Shown: positions 29,966-38,428 of the stretch, in pieces
Layout: each line of letters starts with the position of its first letter
Numbering within the stretch: position 1 is the stretch's first letter
Assembly (NCBI RefSeq): GCF_000069945.1
Contig: NC_010545.1
Span: 124,001 to 188,000 of the forward strand
Length of the DNA: 64,000 bases
Reading direction: 5' to 3'
Source of the DNA: Corynebacterium urealyticum DSM 7109
Lineage (GTDB): Bacteria > Actinomycetota > Actinomycetes > Mycobacteriales > Mycobacteriaceae
Notes under the pieces: generated by a model
Told to the model about the DNA's origin: nothing
What the model saw: the letters and a program-made list of their open reading frames with translations, nothing else
Database searches by the model: none
Made by a program: the position numbers and the translations under genes

Positions 29966-30970
29966 CTAGAACTGCCAGTCGGCATCCTCGGTCTCCTCGG
30001 CGATGCCGATGATGTAGGAGGATCCGGAGCCGGAGAAGAAATCGTGGTTCTCATCCGCGCCCGGGGTCAGCGCCGAGAGGATTTCTGGGCTGACGCTCGT
30101 TTCCGAGCCGGGATAGATTGGGGTGTAGCCCAGGTTCATCAGAGCTTTATTCGCGTTGTATTTCACGAAGCGTTCTACATCCGCCATGAGGCCGAAGGGT
30201 TCGTAGAGCTCCGTGGAGTACTCCAACTCCAGCTGGTAGAGCTCCTCCAGGAGCTCGTGGGTGAAATCGGAGAGTTCCGCCGCCCGCTCCGGGTGGCGTT
30301 CGATGCCGCGCTGGAATTTATAGCCGGAGTAGTAGCCGTGGACGGCCTTGTCTCGCAGGATGAGGCGGATCATATCCGCGGTATTGCTCAGCACCCCGCG
30401 GGTGGAGAAGTGCAGCGGCAGGTAAAAGCCGGCGTAGAGCAGCACGGAGGACAGCAGCGTGGCCGAGACTTTCCGCTTCAGCGGATCCTCGCCGAAGTAG
30501 TGCACCAGCACCTTGCGGCAGCGGGTCTGCAGAACCTCGTTCTTGACCGCCCAGTCGTAGGCGTCGTTAATTGCGGGCGTGCTGGACAGGGTGGAGAAAA
30601 CGCTGGAGTAGGAGCGGGCGTGGACTGCCTGCATGAAGGCGATATTGGTGTAGACGGCCTCCTCGTGTTCGGTGAGGGCATCCTGAATCTGGCTGATTTC
30701 GCCGACCGTGGCCTGCATGGTGTCCAGCAGGGTCAATCCGGTGAAGACCCGCATAGTGAGGGTTCGTTCCAGGTCAGAGAGTCTGTTCCAATCCGGCAGA
30801 TCATTGGAGAGGGGTACCTTTTCAGGCAGCCAAAAGTTCGCGGTGAGTCGGAGCCAGACTTCGAGGTCTTTTTCGTCCTGCACTCGGTTCCAGTTGATGG
30901 GGCGGATAGGGGTGTGCAGGTCGGTTTTACTCTTGGGCGGGGTGATTGAGCTTTCTAGGATTTTCTTCAT
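29966..30970 (-). CDS. nrdF: Ribonucleotide reductase R2 subunit NrdF, predicted metal-free class Ie (QSK variant)
   Basis: 334 aa, normal NrdF length, with the conserved tail ADENHDFFSGSGSSY and acidic C-terminus EETEDADWQF that docks on NrdE. Compared with class Ib R2 proteins, Asp83 (LTLLDTM), His117, the radical Tyr121 (VHARSY) and His211 (AVHGYY) are kept, but the three glutamate metal ligands are changed: Gln114 in FMQAVHARSY (codon CAG), Ser174 in TLLSSVLLYAG (TCC) and Lys208 in LRDKAVHGYY (AAG). This Q-S-K set is the known signature of class Ie R2, which holds no metal and uses a DOPA radical made on the tyrosine with superoxide from NrdI. Start at 30970 with AAGGAG five bases upstream. 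nrdI is 65 bp upstream; nrdE and nrdH are not in the window. Confidence 0.92.
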   Translation of the reverse strand: MKKILESSITPPKSKTDLHTPIRPINWNRVQDEKDLEVWLRLTANFWLPEKVPLSNDLPDWNRLSDLERTLTMRVFTGLTLLDTMQATVGEISQIQDALTEHEEAVYTNIAFMQAVHARSYSSVFSTLSSTPAINDAYDWAVKNEVLQTRCRKVLVHYFGEDPLKRKVSATLLSSVLLYAGFYLPLHFSTRGVLSNTADMIRLILRDKAVHGYYSGYKFQRGIERHPERAAELSDFTHELLEELYQLELEYSTELYEPFGLMADVERFVKYNANKALMNLGYTPIYPGSETSVSPEILSALTPGADENHDFFSGSGSSYIIGIAEETEDADWQF

Positions 30971-31035
30971 TGAACTCCTTGTAGCTGGTCGGGGTGGGTT
31001 TAATCGTTTCTGTCGTTTCTGGGGGGTTGCATGTA

Positions 31036-31491
31036 TTAGGCGTTTTCTTTGCCCTGCTGTGCCCAGAAGGCGTCCAGTCCATTGCGAACCTTCTCGACGT
31101 CCTCGTCGGTGCCGAGGAGCTCGAAACGGTAGAGCTCCGGTACTCCGCATTTGCGGGAAATTACAGGACCAGCGATGCAGTAATGCTCCCCAAAGTTCGT
31201 ATTCCCACTGGTGATTACTCCCCTGATTAGGGCACGGTTTTCTGGGATGTTGAGGAACTGGATCACCTGCTTGGGTACGGCCCCATTGAGCGCTCCGCCG
31301 CCATAGGAGGGCAGCAGAAGAACGTAGGGGGCGTTGACTCGGATCATGCCTTCGAGCCTGGGTCTCAAGGGGATGCGCAGTGCGGGGCGTTCCAGGCGTT
31401 GAATGAAGCGGTGGGTGTTTTCGGAAGCGCTGGAAAAGTACAGAAGATCTGGGGTTTCTTCTTCTGCTCCAGGTGTGGACGTCGATGTCAT
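31036..31491 (-). CDS. nrdI: NrdI flavodoxin-like RNR activator
   Basis: 151 aa. Diagnostic NrdI motifs: [16 protein letters not shown] (FMN phosphate site), [33 protein letters not shown] and [18 protein letters not shown]. NrdI binds FMN and turns oxygen into superoxide, which oxidises the Mn2 centre in class Ib or modifies the radical tyrosine in class Ie. Start chosen at ATG 31491: TATTAT (31503-31498) lies 6 nt upstream, so translation is probably leaderless; an upstream in-frame start at 31530 would overlap that promoter. Runs with nrdF. Confidence 0.93.
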   Translation of the reverse strand: MTSTSTPGAEEETPDLLYFSSASENTHRFIQRLERPALRIPLRPRLEGMIRVNAPYVLLLPSYGGGALNGAVPKQVIQFLNIPENRALIRGVITSGNTNFGEHYCIAGPVISRKCGVPELYRFELLGTDEDVEKVRNGLDAFWAQQGKENA

Positions 31492-31497
31492 GGCGCC

Positions 31498-31503
31498 ATA
31501 ATA
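31498..31503 (-). promoter_or_regulatory. -10 box of the nrdI-nrdF unit
   Basis: TATTAT, 6 nt before the nrdI ATG. I see no NrdR-type box next to it. Confidence 0.55.
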
Positions 31504-31530
31504 CATGACGACGTAACAAATAGATACCAC

Positions 31531-31696
31531 GCGACCAAGTTGTAACTACGGTGCGTCGAACTTATGCTTGTGGCGTGGAGATACCCCGTCGAAGGGGAGC
31601 ACTTCGTTCAATCCTCACCCGGGGATTGCGGCACTCTGGAGTGGGGTTTCTACCGCATTTTCAGTGCCAGCACCGCCGAAAAAGAAGGTGAAACTA
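31531..31696. other. Region between nrdI and the small hypothetical gene
   Basis: About 165 bp; must hold the promoter for the plus-strand small gene and upstream sequences of nrdI. No operator could be identified. Confidence 0.4.
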
Positions 31697-31969
31697 ATGA
31701 GAGAACATCCATCTGTACAACGCCACGGTTCCTGGATTGAGAGCATCGCCGTCACAGAACTTCTTCACGACGGCAATCACGCTGAGGCCAAGGAGTTGAT
31801 TGATAGCTCTGCCTCTCCCGATGAGGTGGTGGGAGATGTTCTGCATTTGTTCTCTCTCTTTTTAAGGCTGCAGAGTGGGGCTCACCCCGAGGAAGTTTCC
31901 AGCTTCTTCGAGGCCAGCATGGCTGTTGGTCCGCCACCGATCTTCGGTACCCGCCCCCGCCTGACCTAA
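31697..31969 (+). CDS. Hypothetical small protein in the nrd cassette
   Basis: 90 aa, starting MREHPSVQRHGSWIESIA and predicted mostly helical (VTELLHDGNHAEAKELIDS, VVGDVLHLFSLFLRLQ, HPEEVSSFFEASMA). No signal peptide or membrane helix. AGAAGGTG at 31683-31690 positions the ATG at 31697. I do not recognise the family. It lies between nrdI and the MntR-type gene, divergent from the former and convergent with the latter. Confidence 0.6.
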   Translation: MREHPSVQRHGSWIESIAVTELLHDGNHAEAKELIDSSASPDEVVGDVLHLFSLFLRLQSGAHPEEVSSFFEASMAVGPPPIFGTRPRLT

Positions 31970-31985
31970 GATCCCCGCGCGGTCG

Positions 31986-32768
31986 TTAGTTCCTGGTTGG
32001 GCGCAACACCCAAATTGCCCCCAGAGCGTCTTCGCTGAGGGGAAAGCTTTTTTTACCCGTCACCTGGACCAACACTGAGCCGCTAAAGGGGGCGCCCTGA
32101 TCCCAGCTGACCTGCATTCCCACCCCCAGGTCCTGGGACTCAAAGAACCGCAGCAGTTCCGAGTTATCGTCGGCAATCCGCACCACCTGGCCCAGCTCGC
32201 CCGGAGCTAAGGCGGTCAACGGGGTGGCGTCCGGCATCGCGACCTGACCATCGGCGGAAGGAATCGGATCCCCGTGCGGATCGGTAGCTGGATTGCCCAG
32301 CACGTCAGCGAGGCGTTCCACCAGGAAATCGGAGACCGCGTGCTCGAGGTTCTCCGCCTCCGCGTGGACCTGATCCCAGCGGTAACCGAGCGTGTTGAAC
32401 AGGAAGGTTTCCAGCAGGCGGTGGCGTCGCACCATTGTGAGAGCGACCCGGCGCCCCACGTCGGTGAGGGTAACCTCCCCGTAGGGGGCATGATCCACGA
32501 ATCCCTGCTCGCGGAGCTTCTTGATCGCATCCGAGGCCGTGGACAGGCGCACCCCGACTTGGGAGGACAGGGCTTTGGCGGTCACGGGGTTCGCACTCCA
32601 CTCCCGGAGATTCCAAATAGCTTTCAGATAGTCCTGGCTGCTCGTGGAGAGTGAGGCGATGATGGAGGCAAGTGCCTCCGGGTTTAGCGACTGGTTCTGA
32701 GTGAAGGGGTCAGCCTGATCAGGAAGGGGATTTTCGGCCTTCTGGCCTGCAGTATTCTCCGGGTGCAT
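31986..32768 (-). CDS. mntR: Manganese-type DtxR/MntR metalloregulator
   Basis: 260 aa: winged helix (residues about 42-105, DYLKAIWNL … LSTASDAIKKLREQGFV), metal-binding/dimer domain (HRLLETFLFNTLGYRWDQVHAEAENLEHAVS) and C-terminal FeoA/SH3-like domain (about 180-258). The residue at the DtxR Met10 position is Asp46 and that at Cys102 is Glu139, with His116, Glu120, His135, Glu142 and His143 as further ligands. Asp and Glu at these two places mark Mn-sensing MntR rather than Fe-sensing DtxR. It should repress Mn import genes when Mn is plentiful. The N-terminal ~40 residues are unusually long, so a later start is possible. Gene symbol reflects subfamily. Confidence 0.85.
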   Translation of the reverse strand: MHPENTAGQKAENPLPDQADPFTQNQSLNPEALASIIASLSTSSQDYLKAIWNLREWSANPVTAKALSSQVGVRLSTASDAIKKLREQGFVDHAPYGEVTLTDVGRRVALTMVRRHRLLETFLFNTLGYRWDQVHAEAENLEHAVSDFLVERLADVLGNPATDPHGDPIPSADGQVAMPDATPLTALAPGELGQVVRIADDNSELLRFFESQDLGVGMQVSWDQGAPFSGSVLVQVTGKKSFPLSEDALGAIWVLRPTRN

Positions 32769-32798
32769 GGCCCTTAAGCCTAGCAGCCCGGTTCCAAC

Positions 32799-33581
32799 CT
32801 AGCCGACGCCCACGAGGCCACCGCCGCCCAGGGCATAGCCCGCGAAAGCCACCGTGTCGATGAGCCCATGGGCGATGACGAGAGGCCAGACCCGGCCGGT
32901 GCGGCGGAAGTACTCGATGAAGATGAGCCCCATCACCGCATTACCCAGGCCCGCGGATAGGCCCTGATAGAGGTGGTAGCTGGCCCGCAGCAGGGCCGAG
33001 GCCGCGAAGATGGCGGGCCAGCGCACGTTCAGCTGCCGCAGCCGGGTTGCCAGCCAGGCGACGACGATCAGCTCCTCGGCGACTCCGTTGGCCCAGGCGT
33101 TGAGCAGCAGGGAGGGCAGCGTCCACCAGTGCTCGCCCAACCCGGAGGGCACCACGACCTTTGAGGCGCCCAGGTGCACCGCCAGCGCATAGAACGCCAG
33201 GCCCGGCAGTCCGATGAGTGCGGCCAGCCCCGCCCCGTGGGGCCAATCTTTGGCGCGGATCCGCAGGCGCAGGGCAGGTCGGGACGTCAGGTGTTCAGCC
33301 GGTTGGGGCGGCAGGTGCCTCAGCAGGAGGAAAGCCGCCAGCCCGCCCCATGCCAGGAGCACACCGGAGGTGATCAGCTGAAAAGCCGGATCCAGCCACG
33401 CAAGGTGGGACTGGGACTGGTTGAGCAAAGCCTCCTGCTCATTGAGCGGGGTGGGATCCGTGAGGGCCTCGACCAGCCGTAGCGTCGCGCGCAGACCGGA
33501 GGCGCCGAAGGTGACCGCCAGCAGGAGGGCGAGCTCGACGCGCAGGGCTCGCCGGTCGCGGGGGAGGAGCTCGGCACTCAT
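32799..33581 (-). CDS. CPBP family intramembrane metalloprotease
   Basis: 260 aa with about eight membrane helices. CPBP (Abi/CAAX-prenyl protease-like) motifs: motif 1 ANGVAEELIVVAWLATRL with the glutamate pair and Arg, motif 2 RASYHLYQGL with His, motif 3 VIAHGLIDTVAF with His. Such glutamic-type proteases act in membranes; substrate unknown. ATG 33581 overlaps the amidase stop (ATGA), showing translational coupling. Its last ~70 bp of sequence is repeated at 29169-29236. Confidence 0.88.
   Translation of the reverse strand: MSAELLPRDRRALRVELALLLAVTFGASGLRATLRLVEALTDPTPLNEQEALLNQSQSHLAWLDPAFQLITSGVLLAWGGLAAFLLLRHLPPQPAEHLTSRPALRLRIRAKDWPHGAGLAALIGLPGLAFYALAVHLGASKVVVPSGLGEHWWTLPSLLLNAWANGVAEELIVVAWLATRLRQLNVRWPAIFAASALLRASYHLYQGLSAGLGNAVMGLIFIEYFRRTGRVWPLVIAHGLIDTVAFAGYALGGGGLVGVG
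32830..32897 (-). repeat. Direct repeat flanking the nrd cassette, right copy
   Basis: Partner of 29169-29236; lies inside the 3' end of the intact CPBP gene. Confidence 0.8.
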
Positions 33582-34960
33582 GGCTGCCGTTGCTCGCAGG
33601 GCTCGTGGCTGTGCTCCGCTGTGCAGTCGCACCCAGCGCTGTGGTTGCCCGCGCCGGGGCGGGGCTCGTAGTTCAGGGAACCCAGGTCACCGGGCTCGGC
33701 CAGTGAAAGGCCCTCCACCGGAAGCACCGCCGCGGCGGCCTGCACCTGCTCGCCCAAAGCCAAAAGGTCTGACGCGCTCACACGGTCGCCCACCGCGCCG
33801 AGTTGCAGCGCGATCGGCCACCGGCCCGGCACTCGAGACGGGTCAACCAGCGGTACCGTCACCGAGGCCCAACCGCAGAGATTCCACAGTGTGCCCCACG
33901 GCGTCCAGGCCGTCTGCGCCCAGAAGTTCAGTCGCGGGCTCAGCCGCGAGAACGCGCCCGGTGCCGGGGGAGCGCACGCCAGCATCGGGGTGGCGACGAC
34001 ATCCAAGCCCGCTGCCGACCAACGGTGAAGCGCTGTCTCCTGCATCCGGTGGATGCTGCGCTCCATTTCCACACGGCGCCAGCGGGGCACACCCGCGCCC
34101 TGCCGCTTGAGCCAGCTCGTGAGCTCCGAGAGTGGCTCTGGCAGCTCCGCGCAGCGGGTGGAGAGCACGGTCGCGAAAAGCTCGAAATTCGCCGGGTCAT
34201 AAGGCTGTGGTGCTTGGCGGACCTCCGCCACGGATTCCCCGTTGGTCAACAGCGCCGTGGCCCCTGCGGTGGCCGCGGCGATCGCCGGATCGACCCGGGA
34301 GTGGTGGTGGAAAGGCTGATTCGTATAGCCCACCCGCAGGCCCCACGGTCGGGTATCGGTCAGCCGATAGGCCCTGCGCGTGTTCGCGAAGGAGTCCGCA
34401 AGGTAGCCGTGGGCGGAAGGACTGAAGCCACCCACTGAGGTATCGTGCGCCGGCTTGAGTCCCACCAGCCCACAGCAGGCCGCGGGTACTCGGATGGAGC
34501 CACCGCCGTCTGTTGCGTGCGCGATCCGCGCCACCCCGTGGCCCACCGCCGCCGCAGCCCCGCCCGAGGAACCGCCAGTCATCATCGACGCGCTGATCGG
34601 GTTGACTGGCTGCTCCTGCCCGACGGGTTCGGTATAGGCGCTGGTCCCGTACTCTGCGCTCGCGCTCGCCCCAACCAGTTGCGCGCCCGTCGCGAGCAGC
34701 TTCTCCACCGCGGTATCGCTGTGGGTGGCGCGGAAGCCCTGACCCGCGTTGCCCATCGTTACCCACTCGCCCGCGACCTGCTGGGTGTCCTTCACCAGCA
34801 GCTCTTCCCCGGCGAGATGGGAGGTACGACGCGCGGGATCGACGTGCGGCCGGTCATAGACCCGCGCCACCCCCAGCTGCGCAGGTGAAAGTCCGGTCTT
34901 TCGGCTCACCGCTGCGAGCCGCTGGGCGAAAGTATCGGGGGCGGGGCTGAGCTGTGTCAC
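33578..34960 (-). CDS. Amidase signature family protein
   Basis: 460 aa. Catalytic Lys in [12 protein letters not shown], Gly/Ser-rich signature [17 protein letters not shown] with the cis-Ser, and [23 protein letters not shown] with the nucleophile Ser form the Ser-cisSer-Lys triad. Family members hydrolyse amides in the cytosol; this one resembles general amidases rather than GatA, since gatB/gatC are not next to it. It is translationally coupled to the CPBP gene. GTG 34960 lies 7 nt after TAACCT (34973-34968). Confidence 0.88.
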   Translation of the reverse strand: MTQLSPAPDTFAQRLAAVSRKTGLSPAQLGVARVYDRPHVDPARRTSHLAGEELLVKDTQQVAGEWVTMGNAGQGFRATHSDTAVEKLLATGAQLVGASASAEYGTSAYTEPVGQEQPVNPISASMMTGGSSGGAAAAVGHGVARIAHATDGGGSIRVPAACCGLVGLKPAHDTSVGGFSPSAHGYLADSFANTRRAYRLTDTRPWGLRVGYTNQPFHHHSRVDPAIAAATAGATALLTNGESVAEVRQAPQPYDPANFELFATVLSTRCAELPEPLSELTSWLKRQGAGVPRWRRVEMERSIHRMQETALHRWSAAGLDVVATPMLACAPPAPGAFSRLSPRLNFWAQTAWTPWGTLWNLCGWASVTVPLVDPSRVPGRWPIALQLGAVGDRVSASDLLALGEQVQAAAAVLPVEGLSLAEPGDLGSLNYEPRPGAGNHSAGCDCTAEHSHEPCEQRQP

Positions 34961-34967
34961 ACCGGCT

Positions 34968-34973
34968 AGGTTA
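34968..34973 (-). promoter_or_regulatory. -10 box, leaderless amidase operon
   Basis: TAACCT, 7 nt before GTG 34960. Confidence 0.5.
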
Positions 34974-35009
34974 CCCGCCGGCCCTGCCCACTCCCGTGAT
35001 GCAGCCCAC

Positions 35010-35015
35010 TAGTAT
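35010..35015 (+). promoter_or_regulatory. -10 box, leaderless pheA
   Basis: TAGTAT, 7 nt before ATG 35023. Confidence 0.55.
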
Positions 35016-35022
35016 CGGGGCC

Positions 35023-36072
35023 ATGAGCAACACTCCCACCATCGCTTTCCTGGGCCCGCGGGGCACGTTCACCGAGCAAGCTGCGCTCGAGTTCCTGCGC
35101 GCAGGCCAGGTGCCCGGCGTGCCCGCCAGCTCGGTCGGCACCGACCCCGAGAGCGCCGCCACACTGGAGCCTCGCACCAGCCCGGCCGAGGCGCTCGGTG
35201 CGCTACGTGAAGGCCAAGCCGACTACGCCGTCATCGCGTTGGAAAGCTCCGTGGATGGTCCCGTCGCCCAGGCCGAGGACGCGCTGGTCACCGGCGATCG
35301 CGTGCAGATCCTCGCTGAACTGTTGGTTCCCATCCGCTTCGCCATCGGGGTGCGCGCCGGGGAAGCTGAACGGCTCCAGGGCTCGGGCGCCGCTGCAGTC
35401 GGTGCGGAGGCCCCAGTGTTCAGCACCCACCCCGTCGCCGAGGCACAGGTGCGCGGTTGGGTGGCCGAGAACCTGCCCGAGGTGCAGTTCAGCCCAGCGC
35501 CCTCCAACGCCGCTGCGGCCCAGGCCGTCGCCGAGGGGCGCGCCGATATCTGCGCGGCCCCGCTGCGCGCCCTCGAGATCTACGGGCTGGAAGCGATAGC
35601 CACGGACGTCGCCGACGTCGCCGAGGCCTTCACACGATTCGCCCTGGTCTCCCGTCCCGTCCCACCTGCCCCGCGCACCGGCCACGACCGCACCGGTGTG
35701 GCCTTCACCGCCCAGCACGACCGCCCCGGCAGCCTGATCTACGCGCTGCAGCAGCTCTCCCTGCGCGGGGTGAACCTCACCCGAATCAGCTCCCGGCCCA
35801 CCCGCGAACTGCTGGGAACCTACGTCTTCCACATCGAGATGATCGGCCATATCGAGGACTCTGCCGTCGCCGCTGCTCTGCAGGGGCTGCAGCGGGAGAG
35901 CTCCTGGATCCGCTACCTCGGCTCCTGGCCGCTAGCCACCGCCCCGCGCGGCGTGGACGAGGAACATCTGGTGAAGATCCTGGGCAACGTCACGTCCGAA
36001 ACCCCGGATGAAGGCCCCTCCGAGCGGTGGCTGGCCGATATGATGAACCCCGCAGAAGACCACCGGGCTTGA
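35023..36072 (+). CDS. pheA: Prephenate dehydratase
   Basis: 349 aa. Prephenate dehydratase domain (residues about 5-210) with AFLGPRGTFTEQAALEF, YAVIALESSVDGPVAQ and the catalytic-site EAFTRFALVSR (TRF motif), then an ACT domain with GSLIYALQQLSLRGVNLTRI and the ESRP-like SSRPTRELLG that binds phenylalanine. No chorismate mutase domain, as usual in actinobacteria. It makes phenylpyruvate for phenylalanine, with expected feedback inhibition. ATG 35023 is set by the leaderless TAGTAT box. A phosphatase gene follows by 17 bp. Confidence 0.94.
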   Translation: MSNTPTIAFLGPRGTFTEQAALEFLRAGQVPGVPASSVGTDPESAATLEPRTSPAEALGALREGQADYAVIALESSVDGPVAQAEDALVTGDRVQILAELLVPIRFAIGVRAGEAERLQGSGAAAVGAEAPVFSTHPVAEAQVRGWVAENLPEVQFSPAPSNAAAAQAVAEGRADICAAPLRALEIYGLEAIATDVADVAEAFTRFALVSRPVPPAPRTGHDRTGVAFTAQHDRPGSLIYALQQLSLRGVNLTRISSRPTRELLGTYVFHIEMIGHIEDSAVAAALQGLQRESSWIRYLGSWPLATAPRGVDEEHLVKILGNVTSETPDEGPSERWLADMMNPAEDHRA

Positions 36073-36089
36073 GGGAAGGAAGCGAGAAC

Positions 36090-36908
36090 ATGACCCGCTT
36101 GTTTCTGGTCCGCCACGGCCAGACCACGTCCAACGAGATCCACGCGCTAGATACCGCGCTGCCAGGCGCGAGCCTGACGATGCTCGGCCGGGAGCAGGCC
36201 GGCGCCGCGGGCCGCTACCTGCGCAACGCCAGCGACCGCGTGCACGTCCTGTCCTCCCAGGCGGCACGTGCCCAGCAGACCGCCGCGGGCCTGGCCACCG
36301 CCTTCGCTGCCGAGGGGGGATCCATCGCTACGGCCGCGCCGGGCAGCAGCTTCGCAGATGGCTTCCAGCGCTTCCGGGGCCGCGAACTTGCCGGGCTGGT
36401 CGACACGGCCGCCGTCGAGCTGGCGGGCGAGCACGCAGGCTCCCTGGCTTCCATCTTCGGCGTGGCCGAGATTCCGGCCGGGGACATGGAGATGAAGAAT
36501 GACGAGGACTCGCACGAGCTTTACCACCGACTGCTGGGGGACTGGCTGCATGGTCGGATCGACAAGATCGTCCCCGGTGGCTCTTCCGGCGCCCAGGTTC
36601 TGAGCAGCTACCTGCCGCAGGCGCTCGCCGTGGTCGCGGCGGCACAGGCCGAAGGCGCGGACGCTGTGCTGGTCAGTCACGGCGCTGTGATCCGCCTCGT
36701 CGCGACCTGGCTGGGTGCGGTCGACCCGGAGTTCGCTTATCGCGCATACCTGCCGAACGGGCAGGTGGTCTCCATCGCCCTGCCAGAGGACTTCGGCGAG
36801 CTGCTGGACCAGGTCGCGGACTTCGCGGGCGAGCAGCTCCGGGATGGGGTGCGTGGCCGTTTCCGCGTCACTGAATGGGGCCCGTTCGGCGTCCCGGAGC
36901 TGGCTTAA
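36090..36908 (+). CDS. Histidine phosphatase (phosphoglycerate mutase-like) family protein
   Basis: 272 aa. FLVRHGQTTSNE carries the phosphorylated His, VHVLSSQAARAQQTA the second Arg, and VLVSHGAVIRLVATW the C-terminal His. The middle segment (about 85-160) is longer than in classic mutases, and the GpmB-like acid phosphatase role is more likely than glycolysis. AGGGAAGGA sits upstream of the ATG. It follows pheA by 17 bp and probably shares its transcript; this arrangement is common in corynebacteria. Confidence 0.87.
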   Translation: MTRLFLVRHGQTTSNEIHALDTALPGASLTMLGREQAGAAGRYLRNASDRVHVLSSQAARAQQTAAGLATAFAAEGGSIATAAPGSSFADGFQRFRGRELAGLVDTAAVELAGEHAGSLASIFGVAEIPAGDMEMKNDEDSHELYHRLLGDWLHGRIDKIVPGGSSGAQVLSSYLPQALAVVAAAQAEGADAVLVSHGAVIRLVATWLGAVDPEFAYRAYLPNGQVVSIALPEDFGELLDQVADFAGEQLRDGVRGRFRVTEWGPFGVPELA

Positions 36909-36936
36909 TGCCACCTGCCCCCTCAGCTAATTCCAG

Positions 36937-37287
36937 CTAGCCCCAGCCGAGCTCGTGGAGCCGGTCGTCGTCGATGCCGAAGTGGTGGCCGAGCTCGTGG
37001 ATGACGGTGATAGCGACCTGCTCAACGAGCTCCTCACGGGTGTCGACGACGTCCTGCAGCGCCATCCGGTAGATCGTGATCTTATCCGGCAGCGCGCTGG
37101 TGTATTCGCTGGTCCGCTCGGTGAGCGCGACCCCCTCGTAAAGCCCCAGGATGCTGGGGGAATCGAGGTTATAGTCCTCGGTGACAATCGCGACGTTATC
37201 GACGTTGTCCAGTAGTTCCCGTGGAATTCGACGCAGCCCCTGGTCGACGAGTTCCTCGAACTCCTCTTCGCTGACCTCGATGCTCAA
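36937..37287 (-). CDS. Zincin-like metallopeptidase family protein (DUF1025)
   Basis: 116 aa. The zinc motif HELGHHFGIDD (HExxHxxGxxD) lies near residue 98, preceded by LVEQVAITVIHE. Matches the small PF06262 (zincin_1) family found in actinobacteria; activity is not demonstrated for most members. Start ATG 37287. Separated by 30 bp from the septum-formation gene upstream on the same strand. Confidence 0.88.
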   Translation of the reverse strand: MSIEVSEEEFEELVDQGLRRIPRELLDNVDNVAIVTEDYNLDSPSILGLYEGVALTERTSEYTSALPDKITIYRMALQDVVDTREELVEQVAITVIHELGHHFGIDDDRLHELGWG

Positions 37288-37317
37288 TGCTCAATCACTT
37301 CCGCTCGTGGCGCCCGC

Positions 37318-38358
37318 TTAAGGAGTCGGGTTGCCCTCGGAGTTAGCGCCCTCCGGGGCCGGGGAGTCGCCGCGCTTCGGCAGTCGCTTCGGCGGGGTCT
37401 TCGGCGGCTTGCCGTTGACCGTGAACTGCTGCCGGGCATCGCCCTTCAGGGTGGCGAAACCGTCGCCCTCCGTCGCGATCAGCGCGCAGTTCGCCTGGCG
37501 GGAGCCGGTGGCCCAGGACTCCTCCGGCTGGGTGGTCCAGAACGGGGTCAGGGTGGACTGGTAGAGATTCTCCTCGCCACCCATGTAGTTCTCCGCCTGC
37601 TCGGTACAGATCTTGTTCAGAGCGTCGTTTTGGCGCTTGATATCGGGCCATTCATCGCCCTTGAAGATCTTGCCCAGATCAACCTGGTGCGTGACTTGCC
37701 AGGTGTGGTCCTCGGTGCACGGCACCACGCGGGTAGAGCGGCCCTGCACTTGTACGCAGGTATCCGGTTCGTAGACGCGCGACTGGTCCTGCTCGGCGGC
37801 CAGGCCGGTGGTTTCGACGGACTTACCCTCGGCGTCCTGCACCATCACGCCGCACAGCATGGTGCGGTCGCCCTCTGCCCAGGAGGACGCCGGCGGCAGG
37901 ATCGGGGAGATGGCGTAGCGCCCATTCGGGTCCAGCTTGCCCTCCAGGTAGCGCATGGTGGGGCCGACGCAGAGCTCCTGGCTGAGCTCGGCCTGGCGCT
38001 TGACGTCCGGTAGGTCGCCCTTCGCGCCGAACTCGCTGGAGGGGTAGGCACGCAGGTCCTCGCGGGCGGAGACTTCGAAGCGATGTGGCTTCTTGCAGTC
38101 CACGGTGAGGAAGTCGGTGTTTTGTCCGCTCGGGGTGCGGGTCCAGTTGACGCACTGGCCGGTGTCCGCGTTCGTGAACGCGGCGGCGCGAACCTCGGGG
38201 GCCTCGGCCTCGTTGGTTGGTTGCGCGATGGTCGGTCCGGCGTTGCTATCGGCGACGTAAGTGTAGGCGCCGGTGGCGACGCCACCGCACAGTGCTGCCA
38301 GGGTCATGACTGTCACGCTGCGCATCCGGCGAGTCCAGGTGGCGTGACTAATACTCAT
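37318..38358 (-). CDS. Septum formation family membrane-anchored protein
   Basis: 346 aa. One N-terminal membrane helix ([21 protein letters not shown]) followed by an extracytoplasmic region with two copies of a Cys-containing repeat: [12 protein letters not shown] … [14 protein letters not shown] … ELCVGP … LCGVMV and [10 protein letters not shown] … [12 protein letters not shown] … KICTEQ … NCALIA. These paired Cys repeats match the Septum_form family (PF13845). The C-terminal ~40 residues are Lys/Pro-rich. Role in division is by family name only. Divergent from serS. Confidence 0.82.
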   Translation of the reverse strand: MSISHATWTRRMRSVTVMTLAALCGGVATGAYTYVADSNAGPTIAQPTNEAEAPEVRAAAFTNADTGQCVNWTRTPSGQNTDFLTVDCKKPHRFEVSAREDLRAYPSSEFGAKGDLPDVKRQAELSQELCVGPTMRYLEGKLDPNGRYAISPILPPASSWAEGDRTMLCGVMVQDAEGKSVETTGLAAEQDQSRVYEPDTCVQVQGRSTRVVPCTEDHTWQVTHQVDLGKIFKGDEWPDIKRQNDALNKICTEQAENYMGGEENLYQSTLTPFWTTQPEESWATGSRQANCALIATEGDGFATLKGDARQQFTVNGKPPKTPPKRLPKRGDSPAPEGANSEGNPTP

Positions 38359-38415
38359 GTTTCACTTTCTTCGGCGACGGCGGTGCGGGAGGAAACTTTA
38401 TCCCACCACTATAGC

Positions 38416-38421
38416 TAAGCT
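38416..38421 (+). promoter_or_regulatory. -10 box, leaderless serS
   Basis: TAAGCT, 7 nt before ATG 38429. Confidence 0.5.
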
Positions 38422-38428
38422 AGAAGCC

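Noticed and set aside
29966..30970. NrdF substitutions as sequencing errors or decay
   Set aside because: Three independent codons give exactly the known Q-S-K combination while all other key residues and the frame are intact.
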